DNA from: Bacilli bacterium
GTDB lineage: Bacteria > Bacillota_I > Bacilli_A > RF39 > UBA660
DNA length: 10,213 nt
NCBI GenBank assembly: GCA_022793555.1
Contig: JAAWDB010000140.1
Span: forward strand, 1 to 10,213
Direction of reading: 5' to 3'
In this document: piece by piece, positions 1-7,720 of the stretch
How positions within the stretch are numbered: position 1 is the first letter of the stretch
How the letters are laid out: each line of letters starts with the position of its first letter
The notes under the pieces: generated by a model
Told to the model about the DNA's origin: nothing
Database searches by the model: none
Seen by the model: the letters and a program-made list of their open reading frames with translations, nothing else
Made by a program: the position numbers and the translations under genes

Positions 1-67
1 AATTCTATCATTATTTCTAATACTTTACTAGTTATTTCTAAGAAAAAAATAAACTATTACCAAACAT

Positions 68-153
68 AAAAAACCTCTATTCTATATTTAGAATAAAGGT
101 TAAATGATTCCTTTTTTAGATTGTTAACACAATATTAAGCTTTTTTAATCACT
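68..153 (-). repeat. Intergenic repeat element, copy 1 (with terminator-like hairpin)
   Basis: This 86-base stretch recurs at 9687-9772 in the same orientation with about four differences (one or two substitutions and two compensating 1-base indels). It contains an inverted repeat at 74-103, with 13-base arms AACCTCTATTCTA and TAGAATAAAGGTT around a 4-base loop. The single mismatch becomes a G-U pair if the minus strand is transcribed. On the minus strand the hairpin is followed at once by six T residues, as in an intrinsic terminator. It also contains the short dyad ATTGT-TAAC-ACAAT at 120-133. The leuS operon already has its own terminator at 164-192, so this copy lies beyond the operon and may belong upstream of a minus-strand gene off the left edge. 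That no coding region overlaps it and that it is near-identical at two loci is seen directly; its function is inferred. Confidence 0.85.
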
Positions 154-163
154 TAGTACAACA

Positions 164-192
164 CAAAAAAAATTTCAGCATCATGCTGAAAT
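164..192 (-). terminator. Rho-independent terminator of the leuS operon
   Basis: On the minus strand, 48 bases past the leuS stop codon, a perfect 8-bp stem (ATTTCAGC / GCTGAAAT, loop of 5) at 172-192 is followed by a run of seven T. This is the standard intrinsic terminator layout and closes the leuS transcript. Confidence 0.9.
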
Positions 193-239
193 CTCTTTAA
201 ATATTATTCTAAACTTTTCTCTTCAAAAAATAATACAGC

Positions 240-3071
240 TTATTTAATAACAAGATTAACAATTTTATTAGGAACTACAATACTCTTAACGATTTCTTTC
301 TCCTTAATGTAATTTTGAATTTTTTCATCATTCATAGCCATGTCTAAAACTTTTTCTTTTTCTAAATCCATAGGAATGGTTATCTCACTACGTAACTTTC
401 CATTAATTTGAATTCCAATCGTAATTTCATTTTCAATCGTTTTTTCTTCCTCATAAGTTGGCCATGTTGCATAGGCAATCGACTCAGTATGTCCAAGTCG
501 TTCCCAAATCTCTTCTGTGATAAACGGAGCGATAGGATTTAATAACTTAACAAAACCTTCGGCATACTCTTTTGGAAAAATACTTTCCTTATAAACTGCA
601 TTAATAAAAATCATCATTTGGCTAATTGCCGTATTAAAATTAAGAGATTCTAAATCATTTGTCACTTTTTTTACTGTTTGATGATAAATTCGTTCCAAAT
701 TCAAATTTTCTTTATCCTGAACCATATCTGATTCAAACAAACGCCATACACGGTCCAAGAACTTTTTAGCTCCAACAACACCTTCCATACTCCAAGGCTT
801 ATCTGCTTCAAGTGGTCCCATAAACATTTCATAGAATCGCAAAGTATCTGCTCCATAATCACGAATAATATCATTTGGATTTACTGAATATTTTGGATAC
901 CTTTTTCCCATTTTGATTCCATTTGCTCCCAAAATCATTCCTTGATGAACTAATTTTTGGAATGGTTCCTCAGTAGGTGCAATTCCCTTATCATATAAAT
1001 AATGATTCCACATACGAGAATATAATAAGTGCCCTACCGCATGCTCTGGCCCTCCTACATACAAATCAACTGGCATCCAATGTTTCATTAATTCTGAATT
1101 TGCAATAGCATTTTCATTATGAGGATCAATATATCGTAAGAAATACCAACTAGATCCCGCACTCCCTGGCATCGTACTAGTCTCTAACTTTCCTCGTTTT
1201 CCATTAATTTCTACATTAACCCAATCAACCGCTTTTTCAAGTGGACTAGCCCCCGTTTTACTTGGAGAATAATCTTCAAGTTCCGGAAGTATTAATGGTA
1301 ACTTTTCATCGTCTAAAGCTTCAAGCGTTCCATCAGAAAAATGTACAATAGGAATTGGTTCACCCCAATAACGCTGACGAGCAAATATCCAATCGCGTAA
1401 CCGATAATTAACCTTTTTACTTCCGACATGATGTTCTTCTAACCATGTAATCATTTTATCAATGGCATCTTGTTTATTTAATCCATCTAAAAACTCAGAA
1501 TGAATGTGTTTACCATCTTCAGTAAATGCATGATCGCCTTCTAACATATAGGTAAAGACACGCTTATGAGAATCGATACTTAACCAATCATTAAGTTCAT
1601 CTTTCTTAATCCAAAATGGCTCTTGAATTTCTTTTTCCTCATTAGATAACTCTTCTTGGTTCTTCGAACTTAATTCAATTTCCACAATTGTATTGGTCGT
1701 AAGACGATTGACGCCCTTATGTGCCGCATAGAAAGAATCTTGAAAAACATATGGGACAATACGCATGCTTTTAATATCACTACAACCAGTTTCTTCAAAC
1801 AATTCCCGTTTTGCTGCTTCTAATACCTCTTCATTATCTTCAATGCCTCCCATAGGAAAAGTTTGCCAATCAAATTTTTGATAACGAACACCCAAATACT
1901 CATCTTTATAATGAGCAACAACAATAACCGTATTTCGTTCTGTGTTAGGTTTTCCTTCTTGAACAGGATTTTTTTCATCTTGATATTTCGGGGCTAAAAC
2001 AGGAAGAATTGGAATATTAAACTTCTTAGCAAATTCAAAATCACGATCATCATGAGCAGGAACTGCCATAATAGCTCCTGTTCCATAAGTTGCTAAAACA
2101 TAATCACTAATCCAAATTGGAATTTCTTTATTATTTACTGGATTAATAGCATACGCTCCCGTAAAAACTCCCGTTTTTTCCTTATTAAGTTCCGTTCGCT
2201 CTAGTTCCGATTTATGAGCACATTCCCTTTTATAATCCATGACATCTTTACTTTGTTCTTCACTCATAATTTGTTCTACTAACTCATGTTCTGGTGCTAA
2301 AACACAATAAGTAGCTCCAAATAAAGTATCTGGTCTAGTCGTAAATACCGTAAACTTAGCATCTACTCCTTTAACTTCAAAATCAACTAAAGCTCCTGTT
2401 GATTTACCAATCCAATTTCGTTGAATTTCTTTCGTCGATTCTGGCCAATCTAAAGATTCCAACCCACTCAATAACTTATCGGCATAACGAGGCATATCAA
2501 TAACCCATTGTTTCATATTCTTACGAACAACTGGAAATCCTCCTCGTTCACTTTTTCCATCAATAACCTCATCATTAGCAAGTACAGTACCTAACTCTTC
2601 ACACCAATTAACTGGCATATCTTTTAAAGTTGCTAACCCATCTTGATAAAGTTGTTTGAAAATCCATTGTGTCCAATGATAATAATCTGGATCACATGTA
2701 GAAATTTCTTTATCCCAATCGTAAGAAAGACCTACCAACCGAAGTTGACTTTTAAACGTTTCAATATTTGCTTTCGTAAATCCTTCGGGATGATTTCCAG
2801 TTTTAATCGCATATTGCTCTGCAGGTAATCCAAAAGAATCAAAACCCATAGGATGAAGAACATTATACCCTTGCATCCGTTTCATACGAGCAATAATATC
2901 CGTTGCAGTATATCCTTCCACATGTCCACAATGTAGCGCTACCCCAGAAGGATATGGAAACATATCTAAAGCATAATACTTAGGTTTACTAAAATCCCAA
3001 ACATCTGTTTTAAATGTCTCATGCTCTTCCCAATATTTTCGCCATTTTTCTTCTATTTTTTTAAAATCCAT
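240..3071 (-). CDS. leuS: Leucyl-tRNA synthetase with inserted Nudix domain
   Basis: LeuRS attaches leucine to tRNA-Leu in the cytoplasm and hydrolyses mischarged products in its CP1 domain. From the ATG at 3071 it has 943 residues, about 100-140 longer than usual bacterial LeuRS. Visible parts: HIGH motif as HCGH (47-50); a zinc-ribbon region without its cysteine pairs (CEEL...SERGG, as in Bacillus-type LeuRS); the threonine-rich editing peptide TTRPDT (about 244-249); the editing motif AVPAHDDRD (336-344); then a Nudix domain (about 377-509); the end of CP1; VNYRLRDW; a divergent KMSKS loop KMGKR (720-724); and an anticodon-binding domain. I chose ATG 3071 over GTG 3080 because AGGTGA lies 5 bases before it. 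It begins 5 bases after the upstream membrane-protein gene, and its ribosome binding site overlaps that gene's stop, so coupling is likely. A leucine T-box upstream controls it. Identity is certain; the role of the Nudix insert is unknown. Confidence 0.97.
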   Translation of the reverse strand: MDFKKIEEKWRKYWEEHETFKTDVWDFSKPKYYALDMFPYPSGVALHCGHVEGYTATDIIARMKRMQGYNVLHPMGFDSFGLPAEQYAIKTGNHPEGFTKANIETFKSQLRLVGLSYDWDKEISTCDPDYYHWTQWIFKQLYQDGLATLKDMPVNWCEELGTVLANDEVIDGKSERGGFPVVRKNMKQWVIDMPRYADKLLSGLESLDWPESTKEIQRNWIGKSTGALVDFEVKGVDAKFTVFTTRPDTLFGATYCVLAPEHELVEQIMSEEQSKDVMDYKRECAHKSELERTELNKEKTGVFTGAYAINPVNNKEIPIWISDYVLATYGTGAIMAVPAHDDRDFEFAKKFNIPILPVLAPKYQDEKNPVQEGKPNTERNTVIVVAHYKDEYLGVRYQKFDWQTFPMGGIEDNEEVLEAAKRELFEETGCSDIKSMRIVPYVFQDSFYAAHKGVNRLTTNTIVEIELSSKNQEELSNEEKEIQEPFWIKKDELNDWLSIDSHKRVFTYMLEGDHAFTEDGKHIHSEFLDGLNKQDAIDKMITWLEEHHVGSKKVNYRLRDWIFARQRYWGEPIPIVHFSDGTLEALDDEKLPLILPELEDYSPSKTGASPLEKAVDWVNVEINGKRGKLETSTMPGSAGSSWYFLRYIDPHNENAIANSELMKHWMPVDLYVGGPEHAVGHLLYSRMWNHYLYDKGIAPTEEPFQKLVHQGMILGANGIKMGKRYPKYSVNPNDIIRDYGADTLRFYEMFMGPLEADKPWSMEGVVGAKKFLDRVWRLFESDMVQDKENLNLERIYHQTVKKVTNDLESLNFNTAISQMMIFINAVYKESIFPKEYAEGFVKLLNPIAPFITEEIWERLGHTESIAYATWPTYEEEKTIENEITIGIQINGKLRSEITIPMDLEKEKVLDMAMNDEKIQNYIKEKEIVKSIVVPNKIVNLVIK
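1545..1943 (-). other. Nudix hydrolase domain inserted within LeuRS CP1
   Basis: After the editing motif [13 protein letters not shown], the reading frame enters a Nudix fold instead of going straight to the end of CP1. The signature G-x5-E-x7-R-E-L-x-E-E-x-G-C is complete (codons at 1782-1850), with all the metal-binding glutamates of REL-x-EE present. It is preceded by a beta strand NTVIVVAHY and FPMGG and followed by FWIKKDEL, as in MutT-type proteins. After it, the sequence returns to normal CP1 and VNYRLRDW. The retained catalytic residues suggest an active diphosphohydrolase; the substrate cannot be read from the sequence. Confidence 0.9.
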
Positions 3072-3076
3072 CTTAA

Positions 3077-3439
3077 TCACCTATCTTTTCCATATTTTTT
3101 TTCTAAATGTCTTCCATAAATCTCATAAATTGCATAAATGAGAAAAAAGAGAAATACAAAACCAATCAAAAGCTGCCAAATCATATCAACGGGAAATATC
3201 ATAATCACTGTTGCTACAAACGAAATAATAAACGCATTAATAAGACTGATTGGTATAATCATTTTCCAATAATTAAGTTTTTTCACATCCAGTTTAAATT
3301 TACGAATTAAATAACTAATTTCTCCAATATTTTTTTCTTTTTTTCGTTTTAATTTATGACGTAACAGAAAAAAGTAAACAATAAAAACAATAATGAAAAA
3401 AAGAGCAAACCAAAAAAATTGATATAAATAATTTTCCAT
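3077..3439 (-). CDS. Small three-helix membrane protein, unknown function
   Basis: This 120-residue protein starts MENYLYQFF at ATG 3439, which has a strong AGGAGG six bases upstream (3446-3451). An earlier in-frame start would be encoded by the T-box terminator and is rejected. It has one N-terminal hydrophobic helix (about 5-27), a strongly basic linker ([10 protein letters not shown]), a conserved-looking stretch [17 protein letters not shown] (about 43-59), and two more hydrophobic segments (about 60-82 and 87-108), then a charged tail. It ends with TGA overlapping the leuS ribosome binding site. It is the first gene after the leucine T-box, so it is expressed with leuS when charged tRNA-Leu is scarce. 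The helix / charged linker / two-helix layout loosely recalls small YidC/DUF106-type proteins, but no diagnostic residue supports that. I recognise it only as a type of hypothetical protein seen in Mollicute-like Bacilli. Confidence 0.85.
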   Translation of the reverse strand: MENYLYQFFWFALFFIIVFIVYFFLLRHKLKRKKEKNIGEISYLIRKFKLDVKKLNYWKMIIPISLINAFIISFVATVIMIFPVDMIWQLLIGFVFLFFLIYAIYEIYGRHLEKKYGKDR

Positions 3440-3450
3440 AACATTCCTCC

Positions 3451-3488
3451 TAAAAAGAAAAACAACCCATCCATAAGGACGAATTGTT
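3451..3488 (-). terminator. T-box regulated terminator (attenuator)
   Basis: On the minus strand a 12-bp stem (AACAATTCGTCC with GGATGGGTTGTT, including G-U pairs, loop of 4) at 3461-3488 is followed by TTTCTTTTT just before the AGGAGG of the first gene. Its left arm contains CGTCC, which is also needed by the antiterminator, so the two structures exclude each other. It should stop transcription when charged tRNA-Leu is plentiful. Confidence 0.88.
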
Positions 3489-3655
3489 CGTGGTACCACC
3501 TTAATTTCTAATAAAATATTAGCTCATAGATTTGATAAGGGAAATTACCCCAACACATTCAAAAGCAAGTTCATAAATTTCTTTTTGTTTATTTTCACCT
3601 TCCATAAACTCTCTATAAAAAAGAAAATTTATTACTACTCTTTTTTCATCGCTTA
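3451..3655 (-). promoter_or_regulatory. T-box riboswitch (leucine, probable CUU specifier)
   Basis: The minus-strand leader has the T-box hallmarks in order. These are GATGA and AGTAGTAA near the 5' end, a Stem I helix (ATAAATTT..CTTTTT with AAAAAGAAATTTAT), AGAGAG (3609-3614) and GGTG in the distal part, and GAA-CTT-G at the specifier position (CTT at 3567-3569, leucine). Then comes the antiterminator box AAGGTGGTACCACG (core at 3489-3500), whose AAGG and ACG can pair with the downstream CGTCCTT (3475-3481). Uncharged tRNA-Leu reads the specifier, and its CCA end binds the GGTGG bulge, stabilising the antiterminator and allowing transcription of the membrane protein gene and leuS. If the register were shifted by one, the triplet would be TTG, also leucine. 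The 359-base gap between the two divergent genes is mostly this element plus its promoter. Confidence 0.93.
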
Positions 3656-3660
3656 AAACA

Positions 3661-3689
3661 ATTATAGAAAAAATACCCTTATTTTGCAA
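3661..3689 (-). promoter_or_regulatory. SigA-type promoter of the T-box/leuS operon
   Basis: On the minus strand TTGCAA (3684-3689) and a perfect TATAAT (3661-3666) are separated by exactly 17 bases. The expected start is near 3654, just before the T-box Stem I, which fits the leader. Confidence 0.87.
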
Positions 3690-3798
3690 GAACTTTTTAT
3701 TGTTAGAAAAGCTAAATTTATTAAATTTTTATTCCAAGATATTTTTAAGAAAAACACCAAAGTAAATAAATTACATAACCTATAAAAAGAGGTGTATG

Positions 3799-4719
3799 AT
3801 GAACAATAAATATTCGTATGGAAGAGATACTTATATCTATAATAATAAAAATGGAATTAAAGTATCGAAATTTAATGTAATGGCTCCTCCCCAACATCAA
3901 AATGGCTTAGTTGGAATGGAGTATTTAATGACACCGCTTCCTATTTACGATAATCCCAATTACTGTGGAAGTGGAAAATTAAAAGATAAGGTTGCAATCA
4001 TTACGGGAGGAGATAGTGGTTTAGGTCGGGCCGCGGCCATTGCTTTTGCCAAAGAAGGAGCAAAATTAGTAATTCCTTATTTTAATGAACACCAAGATGC
4101 AGAACTTACCAAACATGAAGTAGAATCATATGGAAGTGAATGTTTACTCATTCCAGGTGATTTAACAAATCCTGAATTTTCCAAACAGATTGTTTCCAAA
4201 ACGCTTTCTTGTTTTGGCCAAATCGACATTCTAGTAAACAATGCTGGTGTCCAATATCAAGCCGATGAATTAACCGATATTTGTGATGAGCAATTTGACT
4301 ATACGCTAAAAGTAAATATTTATGGCATGTTTTATTTAACCAAAGCTTGTTTACCTTATTTAAAAAAAGGTAGTTCAATTATTAACGTAACATCAATTAC
4401 TACTTTTGAAGGCGAACCACAATTAATTGATTATGTTACAAGTAAAGGTGCAATTGTAGGTTTCACCAGATCTCTTGCTAGAAACCTAGCTTCAAAAGAC
4501 ATTAGAGTAAATGCTATTGCTCCAGGATTCTTTTGGACGCCACTTCAACCAAATTGTTGGGTAAAAGAAAAAATTCCTACTCTTGGTTCCAATGCTCCAA
4601 TGAATCGTGGGGCTCATCCCTATGAACTCGCTCCCACTTTTGTTTTCCTTGCCAGTGATGATTCATCTTATATGACTGGTCAAGTTATTCATAATAACGG
4701 CGGAGAAATTATGGCATAA
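3799..4719 (+). CDS. SDR-family NAD(P)-dependent oxidoreductase, GSP39/YhdF type
   Basis: This is a cytosolic short-chain dehydrogenase of 306 residues. It has the cofactor motif TGGDSGLG (69-76), the structural motif NNAG (147-150), and the catalytic triad Ser199, Tyr212 and Lys216 (the last two in YVTSK). It also has the PG motif after the active site (NAIAPGFFWTP) and a C-terminal SSYMTGQ..HNNGG. The N-terminal PPQHQ...GMEYLM...GSGKL extension and the overall sequence match the Bacillus general-stress SDR group (YdaD/GSP39, YhdF, YhxC). That group is often named glucose or ribitol dehydrogenase-like without proven substrate. The first about 25 residues are Tyr/Asn-rich and look lineage-specific. 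Two adjacent ATGs exist (3796 and 3799); AGAGG at 3788-3792 spaces better with the second. The gene stands alone, diverging from the leuS operon and converging on eno. I see no convincing promoter in 3690-3798. Confidence 0.92.
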   Translation: MNNKYSYGRDTYIYNNKNGIKVSKFNVMAPPQHQNGLVGMEYLMTPLPIYDNPNYCGSGKLKDKVAIITGGDSGLGRAAAIAFAKEGAKLVIPYFNEHQDAELTKHEVESYGSECLLIPGDLTNPEFSKQIVSKTLSCFGQIDILVNNAGVQYQADELTDICDEQFDYTLKVNIYGMFYLTKACLPYLKKGSSIINVTSITTFEGEPQLIDYVTSKGAIVGFTRSLARNLASKDIRVNAIAPGFFWTPLQPNCWVKEKIPTLGSNAPMNRGAHPYELAPTFVFLASDDSSYMTGQVIHNNGGEIMA

Positions 4720-4750
4720 AAAAAGTTCTAGTTTTTCTAGAATCTTTTTT

Positions 4751-4752
<2 letters not shown>
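4719..4752. terminator. Bidirectional terminator shared by the SDR gene and eno
   Basis: Between the convergent stops lies a hairpin at 4725-4744 (GTTCTAG / CTAGAATC, TTTTT loop, one unpaired base). It has a T run on its right for plus-strand transcripts and an A run on its left that gives T on the minus strand. It overlaps the very ends of both genes. Confidence 0.85.
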
Positions 4753-6061
<1,309 letters not shown>

Positions 6062-6071
6062 TTACATTAAA

Positions 6072-6080
6072 AGTATAACA
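6072..6080 (-). promoter_or_regulatory. Extended -10 promoter of eno
   Basis: On the minus strand TG-T-TATACT forms an extended -10 element (TATACT at 6072-6077). There is only a weak -35 candidate (TTTACC at 6097-6102, 19-base spacing). Transcription would start near 6066, giving a leader of under 20 bases that contains just the ribosome binding site. Confidence 0.6.
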
Positions 6081-6118
6081 CCGATTTAAAAAAGATGGTA
6101 AAAAGAAAAGAAAAATGA

Positions 6119-6147
6119 TTGTCAGATAAAGTATTATTTGATAGACT
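6119..6147 (+). promoter_or_regulatory. Promoter of the cadherin-like surface protein gene
   Basis: TTGTCA (6119-6124) and TAGACT (6142-6147) are 17 bases apart, and TG at 6139-6140 makes an extended -10. It lies back to back with the eno promoter. TACAAT at 6151-6156 is a second possible -10, but lacks a matching -35. Confidence 0.55.
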
Positions 6148-6178
6148 AAATACAATTTTTTTGATTAGGGGGAAAAAC

Positions 6179-7627
6179 ATGAAAAAAATAACCATATTAT
6201 TATTTATCTTATTAAGTTTTGGTTTTATAAAAAATGTAGAGGCTGGAACTTTGTCTTGGAAAAATTCAACAAGATTATCAGAAAATACCTTTGAATTTTA
6301 TTTAGAAGCCAAGGATTTAAACTTAAATTATATTAGCGGTACATGGGAAATAGAAAATGGAAAAATCATAGATATTAAAATGAATGATGGCTGGATCAAT
6401 AATAATGGAAATGCGGAAAAGTTTTATTATTTTCACAATGGAATAAAAAAAGGAGATTACCTTATCGCCACCATAAAGATTGAACTCACTAGTGATAGCA
6501 TGACCAAAATAAACAATCTCGATATGGGAATAAACAGTTGCACAAAGGATTTTGAAACAAATTATTTTGATATCAATGGTAACATTACCAATGAACAAAA
6601 TTATAGAAAAACTTGTTTAAATAATGATGCATCGTTAAAAGATTTAAAAATAAATAAAGGAATTCTATCACCAACATTTCAAAGTAATATTGATAATTAC
6701 GAAACTAGTGTTGAGAATGATGTCAAAGAAATCATATTTACCCCAACATTAAGTAATCCTAATGCTAAAATTTTATCGAACACTACTTGTTCATTAAATA
6801 TAGGAAAAAATATTTGTGAAATCCTAGTAGAAGCAGAAAACGGTGAACAAAAGGTTTATCGAATTAATGTCACCAGAAAGTCCCAGACTTCTTCTACTTT
6901 GTCTGATGATGCAACATTAAATGAATTAACTATCAATCATGGAACTCTTTTTCCAGATTTTAATCCTCAAACGAAAAACTATTCCATTAAAGTAGGATTT
7001 GATATTACAGAAATTACTTGGCAAGCTAGTGTAAATGATCCTAAAGCACACATTTTATCAAATTCCAGTTGTCAACTAAATGTAGGAGAAAATATTTGTG
7101 AAATCCTAGTAGAAGCAGAAAATAAAAACCAAACAACTTACAAACTTCATATTACAAGAGAACAACAACAGACAGAAGAAAATCTAAAAAAAGATACAAG
7201 TATAAAAGATTTATTTATTGAAAATGCAATTCTCACAGAAGAGTTTAATAAAGATAAAACAACTTATACACTAAAAGTTAACGAAAACATAACAACAATC
7301 ATACTTCATTATACAATGGTATCTAATAATTTAAATTACACTATTCCCTTTAAAATTGATACGAGTACAAAGTTTATTGATTTAGAAATTAAATCGTTAG
7401 ATGAAGAAAACAAAATTACCTATCGTTTTAATTTAATGAGAACACAAGAAGACCAAAAAGATCCTGAAGATGAAACAAATCTACCAAATAGTTCAACTTC
7501 AAATGATGAAATTGAAAATCCACAAACCGGTATTTTCTTTAGTTTTAAAAACTTAATCATTTTACTTGGATTATTTGCTACTGGAATAATTTGTTTCAAA
7601 AAGAAAAATATTATTCCTAAATTATAG
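6179..7627 (+). CDS. Cadherin-like beta-sandwich surface protein with NPQTG sorting signal
   Basis: This secreted, probably wall-anchored protein has 482 residues. It starts with a signal peptide (KK, hydrophobic core, likely cut after NVEA near 22). Residues about 24-145 form an unrecognised beta-rich region ending in two cysteines (about 122 and 146). Three repeats of the cadherin-like beta-sandwich type follow at about 150-235, 243-327 and 339-421, each beginning with a variant of DASLKDLKINKG and ending in YRINVTR. The first two have a cysteine pair (SC.LN.G.NICEILVEAEN); the third lacks it. An acidic linker leads to NPQTG (447-451), a hydrophobic helix and FKKK, the layout of a sortase substrate. 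ATG 6179 is chosen for AGGGGG at 6167-6172 and for the signal peptide that follows it. No sortase gene is in view. Such domains are usually adhesive or structural; the ligand is unknown. Confidence 0.88.
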   Translation: MKKITILLFILLSFGFIKNVEAGTLSWKNSTRLSENTFEFYLEAKDLNLNYISGTWEIENGKIIDIKMNDGWINNNGNAEKFYYFHNGIKKGDYLIATIKIELTSDSMTKINNLDMGINSCTKDFETNYFDINGNITNEQNYRKTCLNNDASLKDLKINKGILSPTFQSNIDNYETSVENDVKEIIFTPTLSNPNAKILSNTTCSLNIGKNICEILVEAENGEQKVYRINVTRKSQTSSTLSDDATLNELTINHGTLFPDFNPQTKNYSIKVGFDITEITWQASVNDPKAHILSNSSCQLNVGENICEILVEAENKNQTTYKLHITREQQQTEENLKKDTSIKDLFIENAILTEEFNKDKTTYTLKVNENITTIILHYTMVSNNLNYTIPFKIDTSTKFIDLEIKSLDEENKITYRFNLMRTQEDQKDPEDETNLPNSSTSNDEIENPQTGIFFSFKNLIILLGLFATGIICFKKKNIIPKL

Positions 7628-7650
7628 ACTAATAACTAGTCTATTTTTTT
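7624..7650 (+). terminator. Terminator of the NPQTG surface protein gene
   Basis: A perfect 8-bp hairpin ATAGACTA / TAGTCTAT with loop ATAAC (7624-7644) is followed by six T. The stem overlaps the TAG stop codon. On the minus strand the hairpin lacks a proper T run, so I see no clear terminator for the converging gene in 7651-7720. Confidence 0.88.
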
Positions 7651-7720
7651 AAGAATAATATTATGTCTAAAAAATTTTATCCCTGCAAAAAACAGTAATT
7701 CTATTGAAATTTTTCAACTA

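Noticed and set aside
1..67. Possible tiny gene or regulatory site at the left edge
   Set aside because: Only a nine-codon frame without a ribosome binding site; nothing supportable.
2643..2828. Small open frames antisense to leuS, the membrane gene, the SDR gene, the cadherin-like gene and the lectin-like gene
   Set aside because: They lie inside well-supported genes, lack ribosome binding sites and encode low-complexity or unrelated sequence, so they are shadows.
3072..3080. GTG start of leuS at 3080
   Set aside because: It overlaps the AGGTGA that serves the ATG at 3071 and has no well-placed ribosome binding site of its own.
3440..3499. N-terminal extension of the membrane protein (start at 3499)
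   Set aside because: Those codons are the T-box antiterminator and terminator; the ATG at 3439 has an ideal AGGAGG six bases upstream.
3690..3798. Promoter for the SDR gene
   Set aside because: Several TA-rich hexamers exist, but none has a matching -35 at 16-18 bases; in such AT-rich DNA I cannot choose one.
6119..6178. Upstream start of the cadherin-like protein
   Set aside because: The region contains the promoter, and the signal peptide begins only at the ATG at 6179 with AGGGGG in front.
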